From an uncultured Ectothiorhodospiraceae bacterium (lineage in GTDB: Bacteria > Pseudomonadota > Gammaproteobacteria > UBA6429 > Thiohalophilaceae): a DNA stretch of 64,000 nt. The translations under genes and the position numbers were made by a program. Under the pieces are notes generated by a model. The model was not told where the DNA came from, made no database searches, and was given only the letters and a program-made list of their open reading frames with translations. Position 1 is the stretch's first letter. Each line of letters opens with the position of its first letter. Positions 44,260-55,938 of the stretch are shown piece after piece. The DNA lies in assembly GCA_947260005.1 (NCBI GenBank), contig CAMYOL010000058.1:1-64000 (forward strand), in the 5' to 3' direction.

Positions 44260-44988
44260 ATGCGAATACCCAGAATCTATTGCCCTGACATTTTAGTGAA
44301 TCAAGACTTACTTGAACTGGACAACATGGCCTCTTCACATCTCTGCAAAGTGCTACGACTAACTTCTGGAGATTCCCTTCTCATATTCGATGGTAAAGGA
44401 AATAGTTTTACGGCGATTATGGAAACCGCCTCTCACAAGAGCGCAACCATACAAATAACCGGACCCATGGAAGAAAATACTGAATCCAAACTAATTCTTC
44501 ACCTTGGCTTAGGTATGAGCAAAGGTGATCATATGGATTACGCGATCCAAAAAGCGGTCGAGGTTGGTGTCAGTCATATCACCCCGCTCATAACTAAGTT
44601 CAGCGTGATAAAACTTGATGAAAAACGTCAACAAAAAAAATTACAACACTGGCTAGGAATTATAATTCATGCTTGTGAGCAATCCGGTCGTACCAGACTG
44701 CCAGTACTAAACCCTATAACACCTTTAGTAAGTTGGCTGGAACATGATGCTGAACGTAAAATAGTCTTTGTACCTAACGGAGCAAAAACTCTGGCACAAC
44801 TAGATCGAACGAGTTCAGTCTCAGTACTCATAGGACCTGAAGGAGGCCTTTGTTTATCAGAGGTCAATTTGGCGGCGAACCATGAATTTAAACAGGTCAG
44901 ACTTGGACCAAGAACATTACGCACTGAAACTGCAGCAGCCGTAGCGTGCGGGGCAATTCAAACTTTATGGGGTGACTACACGAATTAA
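44260..44988 (+). CDS. rsmE: 16S rRNA m3U1498 methyltransferase
   Basis: KGDHMDYAIQKAVEVGVSHITPLIT; VLIGPEGGLCLSEVNLAA; RLGPRTLRTETAAAVACGAIQTLWGD. Confidence 0.93.
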   Translation: MRIPRIYCPDILVNQDLLELDNMASSHLCKVLRLTSGDSLLIFDGKGNSFTAIMETASHKSATIQITGPMEENTESKLILHLGLGMSKGDHMDYAIQKAVEVGVSHITPLITKFSVIKLDEKRQQKKLQHWLGIIIHACEQSGRTRLPVLNPITPLVSWLEHDAERKIVFVPNGAKTLAQLDRTSSVSVLIGPEGGLCLSEVNLAANHEFKQVRLGPRTLRTETAAAVACGAIQTLWGDYTN

Positions 44989-45016
44989 GCCTGATAAACA
45001 GAATTCGTAATTAATA

Positions 45017-45532
45017 TTAATTATGTAATCCTAAAATACGAGTTTCAAGCTCATCGATATCAGGAACCACTGCGGCAACTCCATTTAAATTAACATAGGC
45101 CTTAATCGATTGACGTGGCTCGACTGGACTATCGGTAAACTGAATATTATTAGGGCGCACAAGCTGTAGACTGGGTAGACCTTGACTGAGCACAGCGATA
45201 TAAGGCAATTCTGCATTACCATTTAACGTATTCAGAACAGCAATACGACAACTTTTATGCAGCTTAGCAGATTCACCATCACTAGCCAGTTCAAACGAAA
45301 TAAAAGGGACACGTCGTTCACGCCAGCTTAAATAACCCAGAAACCACTCAGGGGCATCGTTAACTTTTTCTGGTTCAATGTAGGGAATAATTTCGGCAAC
45401 GGCAGCATTGGGTAAAATCAATATTTCTTTATTTAACGGTAATAACAAACTATGCACAGTTTCAAACTGTTTGCGTTGATTTGGTGTTAGTGCTGCACCA
45501 CCTACTTCAGCGATGTCTTTTACATCTGACAT
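45017..45532 (-). CDS. chpC: CheW-like protein ChpC
   Basis: 171 aa; LILPNAAVAEIIPYIEPEKVNDAPEWFLGYLSWRERRVPFISFE; last gene of the Pil-Chp order. Confidence 0.82.
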   Translation of the reverse strand: MSDVKDIAEVGGAALTPNQRKQFETVHSLLLPLNKEILILPNAAVAEIIPYIEPEKVNDAPEWFLGYLSWRERRVPFISFELASDGESAKLHKSCRIAVLNTLNGNAELPYIAVLSQGLPSLQLVRPNNIQFTDSPVEPRQSIKAYVNLNGVAAVVPDIDELETRILGLHN

Positions 45533-46627
45533 TTAAACCACCTCAATGGTTTGTAAGTGTTTAGTTAATTTACGTGCTAATTGTTCAGTATTTCCTACAA
45601 ATTGAACATCGCACATATTTTTCACATTATCCGGCATACTACTAATGACACAACTTTCGCTTGACTGCAACCAAACCTGTCCACCTTTTTCAAGTAATTT
45701 TGCACATCCGTGTTTACCATCATCACCCATACCGCTGAAAATTATCGCGCCTGCCCTGTCACCATATCGATCAGCCATATCCGAAATCGTCTGATCAATT
45801 GAAGGTGTATAATTCGTATTTACCGTTAACGATTCCAATTCTATATTTCCTATCGGATTAATCCTAAGTCTTTCGCCTACCGGAGTGATGATAACATCGC
45901 CTTCCAGGAATACATGCCCTTCTACTGGTGGTATCACATTTAATTTTGTATATCGGTTAAGTTGTTCTGCCAGTTTAGTTACAAAATTAGCACCTAAATG
46001 CTGGGTAATAATAAAACCAGCGGGAATATCTTTCGGCAATGCCTTTAAAAAACGCTTTAGTGCTTCAGGCCCACCAAGCGAAGCTCCCAGAACCCATACC
46101 TGTGTTGCCAAATTTTGATCAGGACGCAATTTTCGCCTTTGTTTACTAATCGTATCGTCACTTAATTCAGGTTGCTCAAACTCAGCAGATTGCCAGTCAT
46201 CGATTCCACGTAGATCGGCAATTTTTTGCATAAGGCTGAAATGCCATTTTGTATCAGCAGCCGACTCATTAAGCGTCAATGCGGTTACATCATTAAATAT
46301 GATGGGTATTTCAACCTGATCCAGCACCTCATGCAACAGCTCATCATCATGATCTGTATCATCATGTAAATCTAACAACAGAACATCCGCCTCGGCCGTT
46401 TCTAATTTACGCAAGAACAAACGCGTTAATGGTTCACTAAGAACAACATTGAGGCCCGATAACGACATCAGTCGCCTTAAATTTGTCCTCTGCTGTAGCG
46501 AGTCGGAGGCAATTGCAATCGCCACATCACTCAAGGCTGTTTGCGACATCAATGTATTCTCTAAAACCGTGTTCGTTTTATCTTGTGTAGGCTTCTTCAT
46601 AGACAGATTTACCTCTGCCTTAAACAC
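45533..46627 (-). CDS. chpB: CheB-type methylesterase ChpB
   Basis: VWVLGASLGGPEALKRFLKALPKDIPAGFIITQHLGANFVTKLAEQL...AIIFSGMGDDGKHGCAKLLEKGGQVWLQ. Confidence 0.88.
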   Translation of the reverse strand: MFKAEVNLSMKKPTQDKTNTVLENTLMSQTALSDVAIAIASDSLQQRTNLRRLMSLSGLNVVLSEPLTRLFLRKLETAEADVLLLDLHDDTDHDDELLHEVLDQVEIPIIFNDVTALTLNESAADTKWHFSLMQKIADLRGIDDWQSAEFEQPELSDDTISKQRRKLRPDQNLATQVWVLGASLGGPEALKRFLKALPKDIPAGFIITQHLGANFVTKLAEQLNRYTKLNVIPPVEGHVFLEGDVIITPVGERLRINPIGNIELESLTVNTNYTPSIDQTISDMADRYGDRAGAIIFSGMGDDGKHGCAKLLEKGGQVWLQSSESCVISSMPDNVKNMCDVQFVGNTEQLARKLTKHLQTIEVV

Positions 46628-46634
46628 GAGTCAA

Positions 46635-49600
46635 TTAATCCTTGTGTCCAAGAAGATTATCAATATTTTCTAATAATTCACTTTCACTATAGGGTTTGCC
46701 CATATAAATATTCACGCCAATATTTATTGCACGATCCCGGTGTTTCTGGCCAGTTCGTGAGGTAATCATAATAATAGGTAAGTCATTGATCACATCGTCA
46801 TTGCGTATATTCGTCGCCAGCTCAAACCCATCCATACGTGGCATCTCAACATCAAGCAGCATCACATCAGGTGTGTAATCCTGTAGTTGAGCAAGTGCAT
46901 CAACACCATCTTTTGCAGATACTGTTTTAAAATTATTTCGCTCTAATAGTCGGGTTGTCACTTTACGTACTGTAATAGAATCATCAACAACCATCACCAA
47001 CGGTACACGTTTTTCTTCTGGTACCGCAATCTCGTCATCGACATCATGCTCGGTTTCAGTAAAGGCCTCTTCATGAATAAGGCTTGATAGACGAATTAAA
47101 ACACCGAGATCAAGTATCAAAACCACACTACCATCACCCATGACAGTAGCTCCGGATATACCTCGTAAAGTGCTCAGCTGTGGTCCGACTGGTTTTACCA
47201 CGATTTCACGACTACCGATCAGCCCGTCAACATGTATAGCAGCCCGATATTCACCCGATCGAACTAACAAAAGCGGTAAATGGCTAACATCTTCGGGTGG
47301 CATTTGTACTTCACTAATCCCCATAGCACCACCAAGATGAATATACTGATATTCATTTTCTAACCAGTGGTAAGTTGCTCCCTTTTCAGTTTGCATGCGC
47401 GCAATTTCTTCACGAGATACACGCTCAACGGTTTCCACACCAAGCAAGGGAATGGCATAAGTTTCCTCACTAACGGTGATCATCAATGCACGAGTTACTG
47501 ATAAGCTCAGCGGCATGTTGATATTAAATGTCGTACCCACACCCTTTTCGGTCTTAATATCCAGCAAACCACCAAGCTGTTTAATCTCATTGTTGACGAC
47601 ATCCATACCGACGCCACGCCCTGAGATCTGGGTAATCTCATCGGCCGTACTGAACCCTGATTCCAGTATAATATCAAGCAGATCGTCTTTTCGAACGTCT
47701 GCATCTGCTTTTAAAATACCTCGTTCAATCGCTTTACTGCGAATCGCATCGAGATCAATACCAGCACCATCATCCCGAACACTAATAACGACGTCCGACC
47801 CTTCCCGGGCAAAATTAAGAACGATATTACCTGTTTTATCTTTACCCGCTTCAGAACGCAGTTCAGGTGTCTCCAAACCGTGCGCAATTGCATTTCGAAG
47901 CATATGTTCAATAGGTGACATGATACGTTCAAGTACGGTGCGATCGAGTTCATTGTCAGCACCTTCGATATGGAACTCTACGTTTTTACCTAACTCTTCA
48001 GCAGTTTGCCGGACAATACGTCTCATCCGTGGTACCTGACCAGATATCGGTACCATACGAGTTCGCATTAAGCCTTCTTGTAGATCCGTATTAACACGTG
48101 ATTGTTGCAATAAAAGCGTTTCTGATTCACGGGTCAGATTAGACAGGATACCCCGCAATGAATTCAAGTCATTCAAAGATTCAAGCATGCCACGTGAAAG
48201 TGTTTGCATCTGGGTAAAACGATCAAGCTCAAGTGGATCAAAATCGTGATGTGCGCTACCACTTTCCTCCGTTCGATACTGAATTTGTGCCTCAGCTTCA
48301 ATTTCAAAATTTCTTAGCTGCTCACGAAAACGTTCAACGGTATCATCCAATTCAGTTAAGTTATAACGAAACGCATTCGTTTGTTGCTCCATGCGCGATC
48401 GATAAATACTGACCTCACCGGCAAAATTAACCAAATTATCTAACAGATCAGAACGTACGCGAATTAAATCACCTTTTGCACGTTGCTGAGCCTGCTTTTG
48501 CTTCTCAGTTGCTGCCTCAACCGGTGAAGCTTCGGTCTCTTCAACCGGAAATTGGGTAGTTCCTAATGGAACAACATTCCCTAAACCACCATCATCCTGT
48601 TCATCCAGAATCAAATCTGAAGGTGATTCTAGAGGTAATTCTGAGGGTAAATCAGTTTCACCGATTGGAATGTTGGTAGACAACACTGAGTCAATATTAT
48701 TTTCAGATTCATCAGTTAAATTAATCTCAGTTTCATTTGTACTGTTAAATTCATGTTCGGCCGTATTTAATTCTGGAATGTCTTCTGCAGGAATTTCCAT
48801 CGAAATTGAAGAGGTCTCTGTCGCCGGTGTCTCGGACATTGCCTCGGAACTAGTTTCAAGAGCAGCAGCGTCATAACTTTCTGCTTTAGCCAGGGCGTTA
48901 ATCGCGATAATCAGATTATTGGCAGCAACTGGATGTTCCTGTTTTCGTACCACCTCAAGCATTTTTACCAGCTCATCCTGCCCCTTTTGAATGGCCTTAA
49001 ACATATCATCGGTAACTTCGATTTTGTCATCAACAATCGCGGTTAACATTGTCTCAATGCTATGACTCAAATCACCCACCTCAACAACGCCGGCCATACG
49101 AGCGCCACCTTTTAAAGTATGTAACTGCCGTTGCAAGGCTTTTACATGTTCAGGGTTCTCTGGTTCTTCGATCCATTCATTCAGGGTATGATCACTTTCA
49201 TCTAAAATTTCCACGCCTTCTTCAAGGAAGATTTCTAGTAACTCTTCATCATAGTCCGAATCAACCATTGCAGCCGCCAGGGCATCTTGCATGGCTTGCG
49301 CTTCATCATGTGCAGGTTGATCATCTACTATATCAACAGGTGAAGAAGGTTCACTGCTATCATCTAACTCATCAATATCTTCCGCCAAAATTTCCTGCAT
49401 CGTATCAGGCATATGTATTTGCATGGTTGGAGATTCATAACGAGTCTTATCGAGTAAGTCCCGGGTTTGCTTAATTAGATCGGTATTACTTGGTAATTCT
49501 TCATTTAAATCGAGTTTATCGACTGTCTCAGCAATAAAGCCTCCGGCCTCTTCAAAAAGATCAATCAACTCAATATCAACATCAAACTTATTTTCTTCCA

Positions 49601-52600
49601 GGTATTTCGCATGCTCTTCTAAGAAGCCACAAAGTTCGGCAACCTGAGGAACACTCGCAGTTCGAGAGCTTCCCTTCAATGTATGTAATGCCCGAATCAA
49701 TTTGGGATTTGCTGTTCGATCTTTATTTGACTGCCAATCATCAATATATTCGCGTAATGCCGTTAAATGGGTACCAATCTCTTTTCGATAGATTCCTAAC
49801 AATACTGGATCAATAGCAGGTAATGATGAACTCTCTGGGCCCTCACTCAATCCTGGCTCAGGTATATCAACGACCGTATCATCTTCAGATCCTATGGTTT
49901 CATCTGAGTCAAGTGACGCTAAACCTGCATCATCCAAATCTAATTCTATGCCTTCTATTTCGAGAGGGCTCGCCTCTTCTCTTGGCGATTGCTCCTCAGG
50001 CACCTCAATCTGGCCTAAGTCGACCTCTGTTTCCTGATCACTAGTGTCTGTCGTACCAAAATCCAGTTCTGTAACATTTTCAAGGCCATCTAGCTCCAGA
50101 TCTTCACCTTCTATCTCCGACACAGTCTCCATTGGCGATTCCAGCTCAAGACTCTCACCGTCCAGAGATGAATCTAGATCGGTAATCGGCGGTATTTCTA
50201 ACTCTTCATCAACACTCGACTCTCCATTCGTTAAGTTAGACAGATCAAAATCCGGTTCATCCTCTTCGATCTCTGCTTCACTTTCTGAAATGTGTTCACC
50301 TTCAACAACATCTGATGTTTGGGTAATCGTTTCTTCGAGCTGATCGCGATCAAGTTTATCAATTTTTACAACTTCACCTTTACTAACAGACTCGGCTTTC
50401 TCCATCAGCGAATACATTTCCTGCCCAGGTTTTTCGCCTTTTTTAAATAGATTTAATAGACCAGGCAAGGTGGCACGAGCCTGTTCGAGTAAATCATACA
50501 TTTCAGGAGATGGTTCTATGGTGCGATCAATCACTCGATTCAGCATATTTTCATAGGCCCACGCAAATTCGCCGACATCATTTGCTCCCACTAAACGACC
50601 ACTACCTTTCAAGGTATGAAAGGAACGTCGTAAATCTTTTAACGTCTCTTCATCAGCCGGATTATTTTGCCAACGGGGTAACAAACGTGAGATATTGGAT
50701 TGTTCTTCCTCGGCTTCCTCAAGAAATATTTCAACGATCTCATCGTCCAGTTCGTCAGCCAGCGATGCAGGGGCCGATCTTACTGGGGCGCGCTCCGATA
50801 CAGGTTCTGGAGTAGGTTCGGCCTTAGTTGGCTCTGGTTCGACGGCAGGTAGATTAAAACCTTGCGTCAGGTCACCCTCAACATGCGGTTCTTCTGTAGC
50901 ATAAGGTTCCTGAACGTCATTGCTCGTCGACTCGGGAGCAATTGCTGCTGCCGCTTCATCGTAACCTTCTAAACTAAATTCTCCGGACAGTTCAGACTCC
51001 TGCTCGAAATCCACCTGAGAGACATCAATCTCTGGTTCTGTGTTATCGGTATCAGACCCAGGTGCAGATTCAGCCAGTTCCGGCATTGAAATATCTTCAC
51101 GAGTAAGATCATCATCAAAATCTGGCGCGGTAAGATCCACAAGTGTGTGCTCTGGAGGTTCTGCCGACTCCGATTCTATTGTTTCTTCCGATATCGTGAT
51201 ACCCAGCTCAGTCAGACTTCTTTCCGCGACATCCAGAATTGCAGAAGGATGCCCCCAGCTTTCAGTTAATGATTCAAGGTAATATTCCACACTACTAATC
51301 GTATCAGCAAGCAGGTCGAGCGTACGTTGTTCCGGTCGTACCGACTGCGCAATTATAGAATTAGAAACATATCGGGAAGCATGTTTTAATACATCAGCTG
51401 CCCGACTTAGAGTCAGCATGGATAAGGAACCACGAATTCTATCTAACAGATTTGGAATATCTTTAAGAACATCAATGTTCTTCGGCATCCGGGTATAGTC
51501 ATTAAAGGCTTCTTTGATCCGACTCAAATCAACTTTAACTTCATCAACAACGCGTTTAACCAGTTTGCGTTTTTCCGGATCAGCAAATTGGTGAATAATT
51601 GAATCGTCTGAGCTGAGTTCTTCACTTAATTCTTCTTCAACATGTGCAGAGGTAGGTTCACTTAATGTCGCCTCAATACTAAGCAATGCACCAGCTACAT
51701 CCATCAGTACATTCTCTTCGATGTCACGTTCAGCATCCGCCATTTCCTGCATAATGCTAATTTGATCCTGTAAGATCATGCGCTGTTCACCAAAGCCCAG
51801 CATATCGAGGGTGTCACCCATCTGTACCAGTTTTTCACATAGGCTATTTAATACCGATGGATCTCGTTCATCAGAACGTACAAATACATCCAGATTATCT
51901 TTCACCTGTGTTAAGTCTTCTAATAATACAGATGAAACCGTTTTCATTAATGCCGCATTTGGAGCTGACAGATCAGCACGAGCACGTTCCAGGGTCTCGG
52001 TATCAGGCATTAACTCGGCCAGATCAAATGCTGTTTTTATTTCGTTAACGCGTTCGCCTTTAGAGTTCGAGGTTGCCACGTAGTAAAGCAGATTTTTTAA
52101 TAGATCTTTAGGCGGATTATTGGTTAATGCAAACTCACCTTCATCAATTATTCGCTTAAATTGGCGGTCAACCTGTCCCATAAGTTGTTTCACCGCAACC
52201 GATGATTCAATCCCGCTATCTTTAAGTCCTTCTGCAACACCACTGGCGGCCCACAGTACACGACTGGTGTCAGGATCATTAGCAGAAGGTCGGAGGCGGT
52301 CGATCACCGCGCCAATTCGGTTAATACCGGTCTTAAAGTCACTACCTCGAAACCAGTCTAATAACCCAAGGTGGTAAACATGTCGAAAACGACCGACTAA
52401 TGAATCAATGGGATCATTACTGGACTCTGTTGGCACTGGAGCGTCAATTTCCAGATTAGGTGAAAACAACGCACTTTCAGATAAAAAGGCGGCACTGCGA
52501 GCGGCGCGTAAATCGTTGAGGAGTGGTAAAAGTATAATAGGATAATCGGCTTGCCCGGATTGTAATTTTTCCAGATAATCAGGCAATTGCATCATACCAC

Positions 52601-52886
52601 GCATCATGGCCTCAAACGCATCGTCACGATTATTAACCTGATTATCGATTAACGCCTGGGTTATAGTTTCAAGTTCCTGCGCGAGCATACCCGCACCGTA
52701 TAACTCGACCATCTGCAGAGTGCCATAGACCTGATGCAAATAGTTTAAGCAAAACCGTAGTTGTGATTCATCATCGGGGGTTTCGACGTACGCCTCTAAT
52801 GCTTTACGGGCATTATCCATCGTCGAGTCAATCTCAGATTTGACCCAACTTAAAGTATGACCATCAATTCGGCTTACATCTGACAT
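46635..52886 (-). CDS. chpA: Hybrid CheA-type histidine kinase ChpA with multiple Hpt domains and C-terminal REC
   Basis: 2083 aa; three canonical HTLKG motifs (HTLKGSGRLVGA, HTLKGSSRTASV, HTLKGGARMAGV), CheA core (LERIMSPIEHMLRNAIAHGLE), REC (VMVVDDSITVRK...DVMLLDVEMPRMDG). Confidence 0.95.
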   Translation of the reverse strand: MSDVSRIDGHTLSWVKSEIDSTMDNARKALEAYVETPDDESQLRFCLNYLHQVYGTLQMVELYGAGMLAQELETITQALIDNQVNNRDDAFEAMMRGMMQLPDYLEKLQSGQADYPIILLPLLNDLRAARSAAFLSESALFSPNLEIDAPVPTESSNDPIDSLVGRFRHVYHLGLLDWFRGSDFKTGINRIGAVIDRLRPSANDPDTSRVLWAASGVAEGLKDSGIESSVAVKQLMGQVDRQFKRIIDEGEFALTNNPPKDLLKNLLYYVATSNSKGERVNEIKTAFDLAELMPDTETLERARADLSAPNAALMKTVSSVLLEDLTQVKDNLDVFVRSDERDPSVLNSLCEKLVQMGDTLDMLGFGEQRMILQDQISIMQEMADAERDIEENVLMDVAGALLSIEATLSEPTSAHVEEELSEELSSDDSIIHQFADPEKRKLVKRVVDEVKVDLSRIKEAFNDYTRMPKNIDVLKDIPNLLDRIRGSLSMLTLSRAADVLKHASRYVSNSIIAQSVRPEQRTLDLLADTISSVEYYLESLTESWGHPSAILDVAERSLTELGITISEETIESESAEPPEHTLVDLTAPDFDDDLTREDISMPELAESAPGSDTDNTEPEIDVSQVDFEQESELSGEFSLEGYDEAAAAIAPESTSNDVQEPYATEEPHVEGDLTQGFNLPAVEPEPTKAEPTPEPVSERAPVRSAPASLADELDDEIVEIFLEEAEEEQSNISRLLPRWQNNPADEETLKDLRRSFHTLKGSGRLVGANDVGEFAWAYENMLNRVIDRTIEPSPEMYDLLEQARATLPGLLNLFKKGEKPGQEMYSLMEKAESVSKGEVVKIDKLDRDQLEETITQTSDVVEGEHISESEAEIEEDEPDFDLSNLTNGESSVDEELEIPPITDLDSSLDGESLELESPMETVSEIEGEDLELDGLENVTELDFGTTDTSDQETEVDLGQIEVPEEQSPREEASPLEIEGIELDLDDAGLASLDSDETIGSEDDTVVDIPEPGLSEGPESSSLPAIDPVLLGIYRKEIGTHLTALREYIDDWQSNKDRTANPKLIRALHTLKGSSRTASVPQVAELCGFLEEHAKYLEENKFDVDIELIDLFEEAGGFIAETVDKLDLNEELPSNTDLIKQTRDLLDKTRYESPTMQIHMPDTMQEILAEDIDELDDSSEPSSPVDIVDDQPAHDEAQAMQDALAAAMVDSDYDEELLEIFLEEGVEILDESDHTLNEWIEEPENPEHVKALQRQLHTLKGGARMAGVVEVGDLSHSIETMLTAIVDDKIEVTDDMFKAIQKGQDELVKMLEVVRKQEHPVAANNLIIAINALAKAESYDAAALETSSEAMSETPATETSSISMEIPAEDIPELNTAEHEFNSTNETEINLTDESENNIDSVLSTNIPIGETDLPSELPLESPSDLILDEQDDGGLGNVVPLGTTQFPVEETEASPVEAATEKQKQAQQRAKGDLIRVRSDLLDNLVNFAGEVSIYRSRMEQQTNAFRYNLTELDDTVERFREQLRNFEIEAEAQIQYRTEESGSAHHDFDPLELDRFTQMQTLSRGMLESLNDLNSLRGILSNLTRESETLLLQQSRVNTDLQEGLMRTRMVPISGQVPRMRRIVRQTAEELGKNVEFHIEGADNELDRTVLERIMSPIEHMLRNAIAHGLETPELRSEAGKDKTGNIVLNFAREGSDVVISVRDDGAGIDLDAIRSKAIERGILKADADVRKDDLLDIILESGFSTADEITQISGRGVGMDVVNNEIKQLGGLLDIKTEKGVGTTFNINMPLSLSVTRALMITVSEETYAIPLLGVETVERVSREEIARMQTEKGATYHWLENEYQYIHLGGAMGISEVQMPPEDVSHLPLLLVRSGEYRAAIHVDGLIGSREIVVKPVGPQLSTLRGISGATVMGDGSVVLILDLGVLIRLSSLIHEEAFTETEHDVDDEIAVPEEKRVPLVMVVDDSITVRKVTTRLLERNNFKTVSAKDGVDALAQLQDYTPDVMLLDVEMPRMDGFELATNIRNDDVINDLPIIMITSRTGQKHRDRAINIGVNIYMGKPYSESELLENIDNLLGHKD

Positions 52887-53807
52887 CTATTTTCTAACCT
52901 CATCAATGCCAGGCTCGTCAATGTCAGCACGACGCTGGAAAGCCAATGTTGATTGATAATCAATTTGTGATAATTCGGGGTGAGTCCAACCAAATACTTC
53001 TCCGGCACCCAGTAATAAAATCCCTCCGGGTTTGAGACAGGTTGCCAGCTGATCCAGTATCAGGTTTCTTAATTCTCTCTTAAAATAAATCAGGACATTC
53101 TGACAGATAATAATATCCATCTTCCCAATCGGTTGTTGGCTTAAATCTAGTAAATTTATATGTGTAAAACAGACTTTTTGGCGGAGCGACGGCCTGACCT
53201 GTACATGTTCATCATCGACTTTTTCCAGGTAAGTGTTTGATATTTCATCAGGCACATTTTTAACTCTACGCTGATGATAAATCCCATCACGCCCTGTCTG
53301 TAGTGCTGCACGGCTTACATCGGAAGCGGTAACACCATAATAGAATTCAGGGTGATTCAAAAAATAGTAATCCATTAACATGGCAACCGAATAAGGTTCT
53401 TCCCCGGTTGCACAACCTACACTCCATGCATGGACGGTGTAAGGCTTGTCTTTTGTTGTTGTCAGTTCGGGAAGGTATTTATCTCGAATAAGATCGAGAG
53501 TAAATTCATCGCGATAAAAACGAGTTTCGTGAACAGTTAGACGATCAACTAAAATCTCCCATTCCACCTGACCGCTCGAACCATCCATGATCAGATTAAA
53601 ATAACTCTGATAATTATCAATAGATACTTCTCGCATGCGAGAGGCCAGATTCATGACCAAAAAGGTTTTTCGCGATTCAGGTAATGCAATTCCTGTCCGT
53701 ATCTCAAGCAATTCAACCCACTGTTGAAACAATACATCGTCCATTTCTGGCACTTCTGTGTATTGCCAAGGCGTTTGCATGTGCACTTGTTCGCGTATGG
53801 CCACCAA
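52887..53807 (-). CDS. pilK: CheR-type methyltransferase PilK
   Basis: 306 aa; VHETRFYRDEFTLDLIRDKYLPEL; VHAWSVGCATGEEPYSVAMLM; DIIICQNVLIYFKRELRN. Confidence 0.88.
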   Translation of the reverse strand: MVAIREQVHMQTPWQYTEVPEMDDVLFQQWVELLEIRTGIALPESRKTFLVMNLASRMREVSIDNYQSYFNLIMDGSSGQVEWEILVDRLTVHETRFYRDEFTLDLIRDKYLPELTTTKDKPYTVHAWSVGCATGEEPYSVAMLMDYYFLNHPEFYYGVTASDVSRAALQTGRDGIYHQRRVKNVPDEISNTYLEKVDDEHVQVRPSLRQKVCFTHINLLDLSQQPIGKMDIIICQNVLIYFKRELRNLILDQLATCLKPGGILLLGAGEVFGWTHPELSQIDYQSTLAFQRRADIDEPGIDEVRK

Positions 53808-53827
53808 CGGTGTTCACCCCTTTACCG

Positions 53828-55843
53828 TTAGCCCGGTAATTTAAAGCCTGCAACAGAACGACGTAACTCATTCGCTAATTCCGCAAGGTTACCAATTGAA
53901 GCTGCAGTCTCATTAGTACCCGCCGAAGTTTGAGTGGTAATTTCCTGAATAACATTCATCGTGTCTGAAATGTTATTTGCCGCACTCGCTTGTTGCCTTG
54001 CTGAGTCAGAAATATTTCGAATCAAGTCGGCTAAGTGCTTGGATACATTTTCAATTTGTTCCAAGGCCTCACCCGCGTTTTGTGCTAACTGCGCACCCTT
54101 TACAACACCCGCGGTACTGGATTCCATTGAAGACACTGCTTCCTTGGTATCAGACTGAATTCCTTTTACCAGTGCTTCAATCTGTTTGGTCGCATCACCC
54201 GAACGTTCAGCTAATCGTTGTACTTCATCCGCTACCACCGCGAAGCCCCGACCGGCTTCACCGGCCATCGCCGCCTGAATCGCCGCGTTCAACGCAAGGA
54301 TGTTGGTTTGCTCAGCAATATCGTTAATCAATTCAACGATGTCACCAATTTCCTGTGAAGATTCACCGAGTCGTTTAATCCGTTTTGATGTTTCCTGGAT
54401 TTGCTCACGAATACTGTCCATACCATGGATGGTACGTTGTACAGCTTCATTACCTCGTACCGCAATATCTACCGACTTGTTCGCTTCTTCAGCCAGTTCA
54501 CCCGCGTGACTGGATACCGCTTCAATCGAAACCGCCATTTCGTTAATCGCAGAAGAGGCCCCGGTAATTTGCTGTGCCTGATGATCAGAGGCTTCGGCTA
54601 AATGCATCGCCGTTGCCTGTGACTGCTGCGCTGCCGAAGATACCTGTTGTGTCGTTTCGTTAATCGCTTGTACCAGATTACGTAACGCATCAATCGCGTA
54701 GTTGATCGAGTCCGCGATGGCCCCCGTGATGTCTTCGGTTACCGTTGCTTGTACGGTTAAGTCACCATCAGCCAGGTCACCCATTTCATCCAGCAATCGT
54801 AAAATAGCTTCCTGATTTCGTTTATTGGTTTCTTCCGTGCTACGACGTTGAGATTCAGTGAACATCAAGGTATTTTTTGAATCGCGTCTATAGAGTATTC
54901 CAAATAAGAAAACCAGAGCCACGGCGATCACACCGAGGACCACGAGGATAGTCGTATCATGACGTGAAGCAATCACTTCTGCGTAAGCTATACGCGCCTC
55001 CTCAATTAGCCTTTTCACATTTGATGAGTTAGCCAGTACATCTTCAGCCGCGCCGGATACCTGGAACATTTCTGGCGACCGATCAAGGATGGCACCAACC
55101 TGATTTCGAATTTGATTAAATTGTTTTTGTACCAGGGTCAGTTTTGCGCGTTCAGAAGGGGTTCTTATTTTTTGAATACGTCGGGCTGGATTACCACGTA
55201 ACATATCGTGAATCACCTGACCAAATAATGCCGCATCCCGACCAAACCGGTCTGCCGCAGTTACTGCACCTTCACCACCTTCCAGTACTCGTGATACATT
55301 ACTGGATATACGTTGGGTCAGCATCAACTGGCGGGTCGCAATATAAACCTGATCGGCCGGAGCACCTTGTTCAGTCATGGTAGCGACCACTTCATCAGAT
55401 AAAGCCAGTAAAGTTGGTATTTGTTCATTAATACCATTGATATAAGAACGCATGGAAGTCACCACCTCACGTCGTTGCAGGATGGTGTTAATGTTCTTAC
55501 CATAACTTTCCCACTCTTTACTCAGCTTTTTTACGGCCGGGAGGTCACCAGTTAGTTGTAACTGGCTTTTTAGAATCTTGTCAAAAGCAGTGTAAGATTC
55601 CTGAAGCGCATTGAAAGCTTCCAGTCGTCCGCGAGAGGCTTCCGAGGCCAGCTTTGCAATTTCCTGTGATAGTACTTTCTGCTCACCCAATTGGGTAATG
55701 TAGCGCTGATCCGCTTCAGCAAATTGTCCGCCGCGAACAAAGAAAAATGCCATCGCCACCAGCGTCAGAATTAGAAGGGCAATAACTATAGCCATGATGC
55801 CCCCAGCTGTGAAGGCCTTTCCGTCAGTCGTTGTTGCTCTCAT
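53828..55843 (-). CDS. pilJ: Twitching-motility methyl-accepting chemoreceptor PilJ
   Basis: 671 aa; MCP signalling hairpin [43 protein letters not shown]. Confidence 0.93.
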   Translation of the reverse strand: MRATTTDGKAFTAGGIMAIVIALLILTLVAMAFFFVRGGQFAEADQRYITQLGEQKVLSQEIAKLASEASRGRLEAFNALQESYTAFDKILKSQLQLTGDLPAVKKLSKEWESYGKNINTILQRREVVTSMRSYINGINEQIPTLLALSDEVVATMTEQGAPADQVYIATRQLMLTQRISSNVSRVLEGGEGAVTAADRFGRDAALFGQVIHDMLRGNPARRIQKIRTPSERAKLTLVQKQFNQIRNQVGAILDRSPEMFQVSGAAEDVLANSSNVKRLIEEARIAYAEVIASRHDTTILVVLGVIAVALVFLFGILYRRDSKNTLMFTESQRRSTEETNKRNQEAILRLLDEMGDLADGDLTVQATVTEDITGAIADSINYAIDALRNLVQAINETTQQVSSAAQQSQATAMHLAEASDHQAQQITGASSAINEMAVSIEAVSSHAGELAEEANKSVDIAVRGNEAVQRTIHGMDSIREQIQETSKRIKRLGESSQEIGDIVELINDIAEQTNILALNAAIQAAMAGEAGRGFAVVADEVQRLAERSGDATKQIEALVKGIQSDTKEAVSSMESSTAGVVKGAQLAQNAGEALEQIENVSKHLADLIRNISDSARQQASAANNISDTMNVIQEITTQTSAGTNETAASIGNLAELANELRRSVAGFKLPG

Positions 55844-55938
55844 TTGTAAACTCCTAAACCTGTTCTTAAATTAATTCATATTTCTTAATTTTATTTATTA
55901 ATTTCAGTAAGCTTGATCAGCTTACTACACCAAAACTA

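Noticed and set aside
49049-49474. 141-aa plus ORF, and other plus-strand ORFs inside chpA (47476-48039, 50510-50815 etc.)
   Set aside because: Antisense shadows of a strongly supported 2083-aa gene; low-complexity composition mirrors the acidic linkers.
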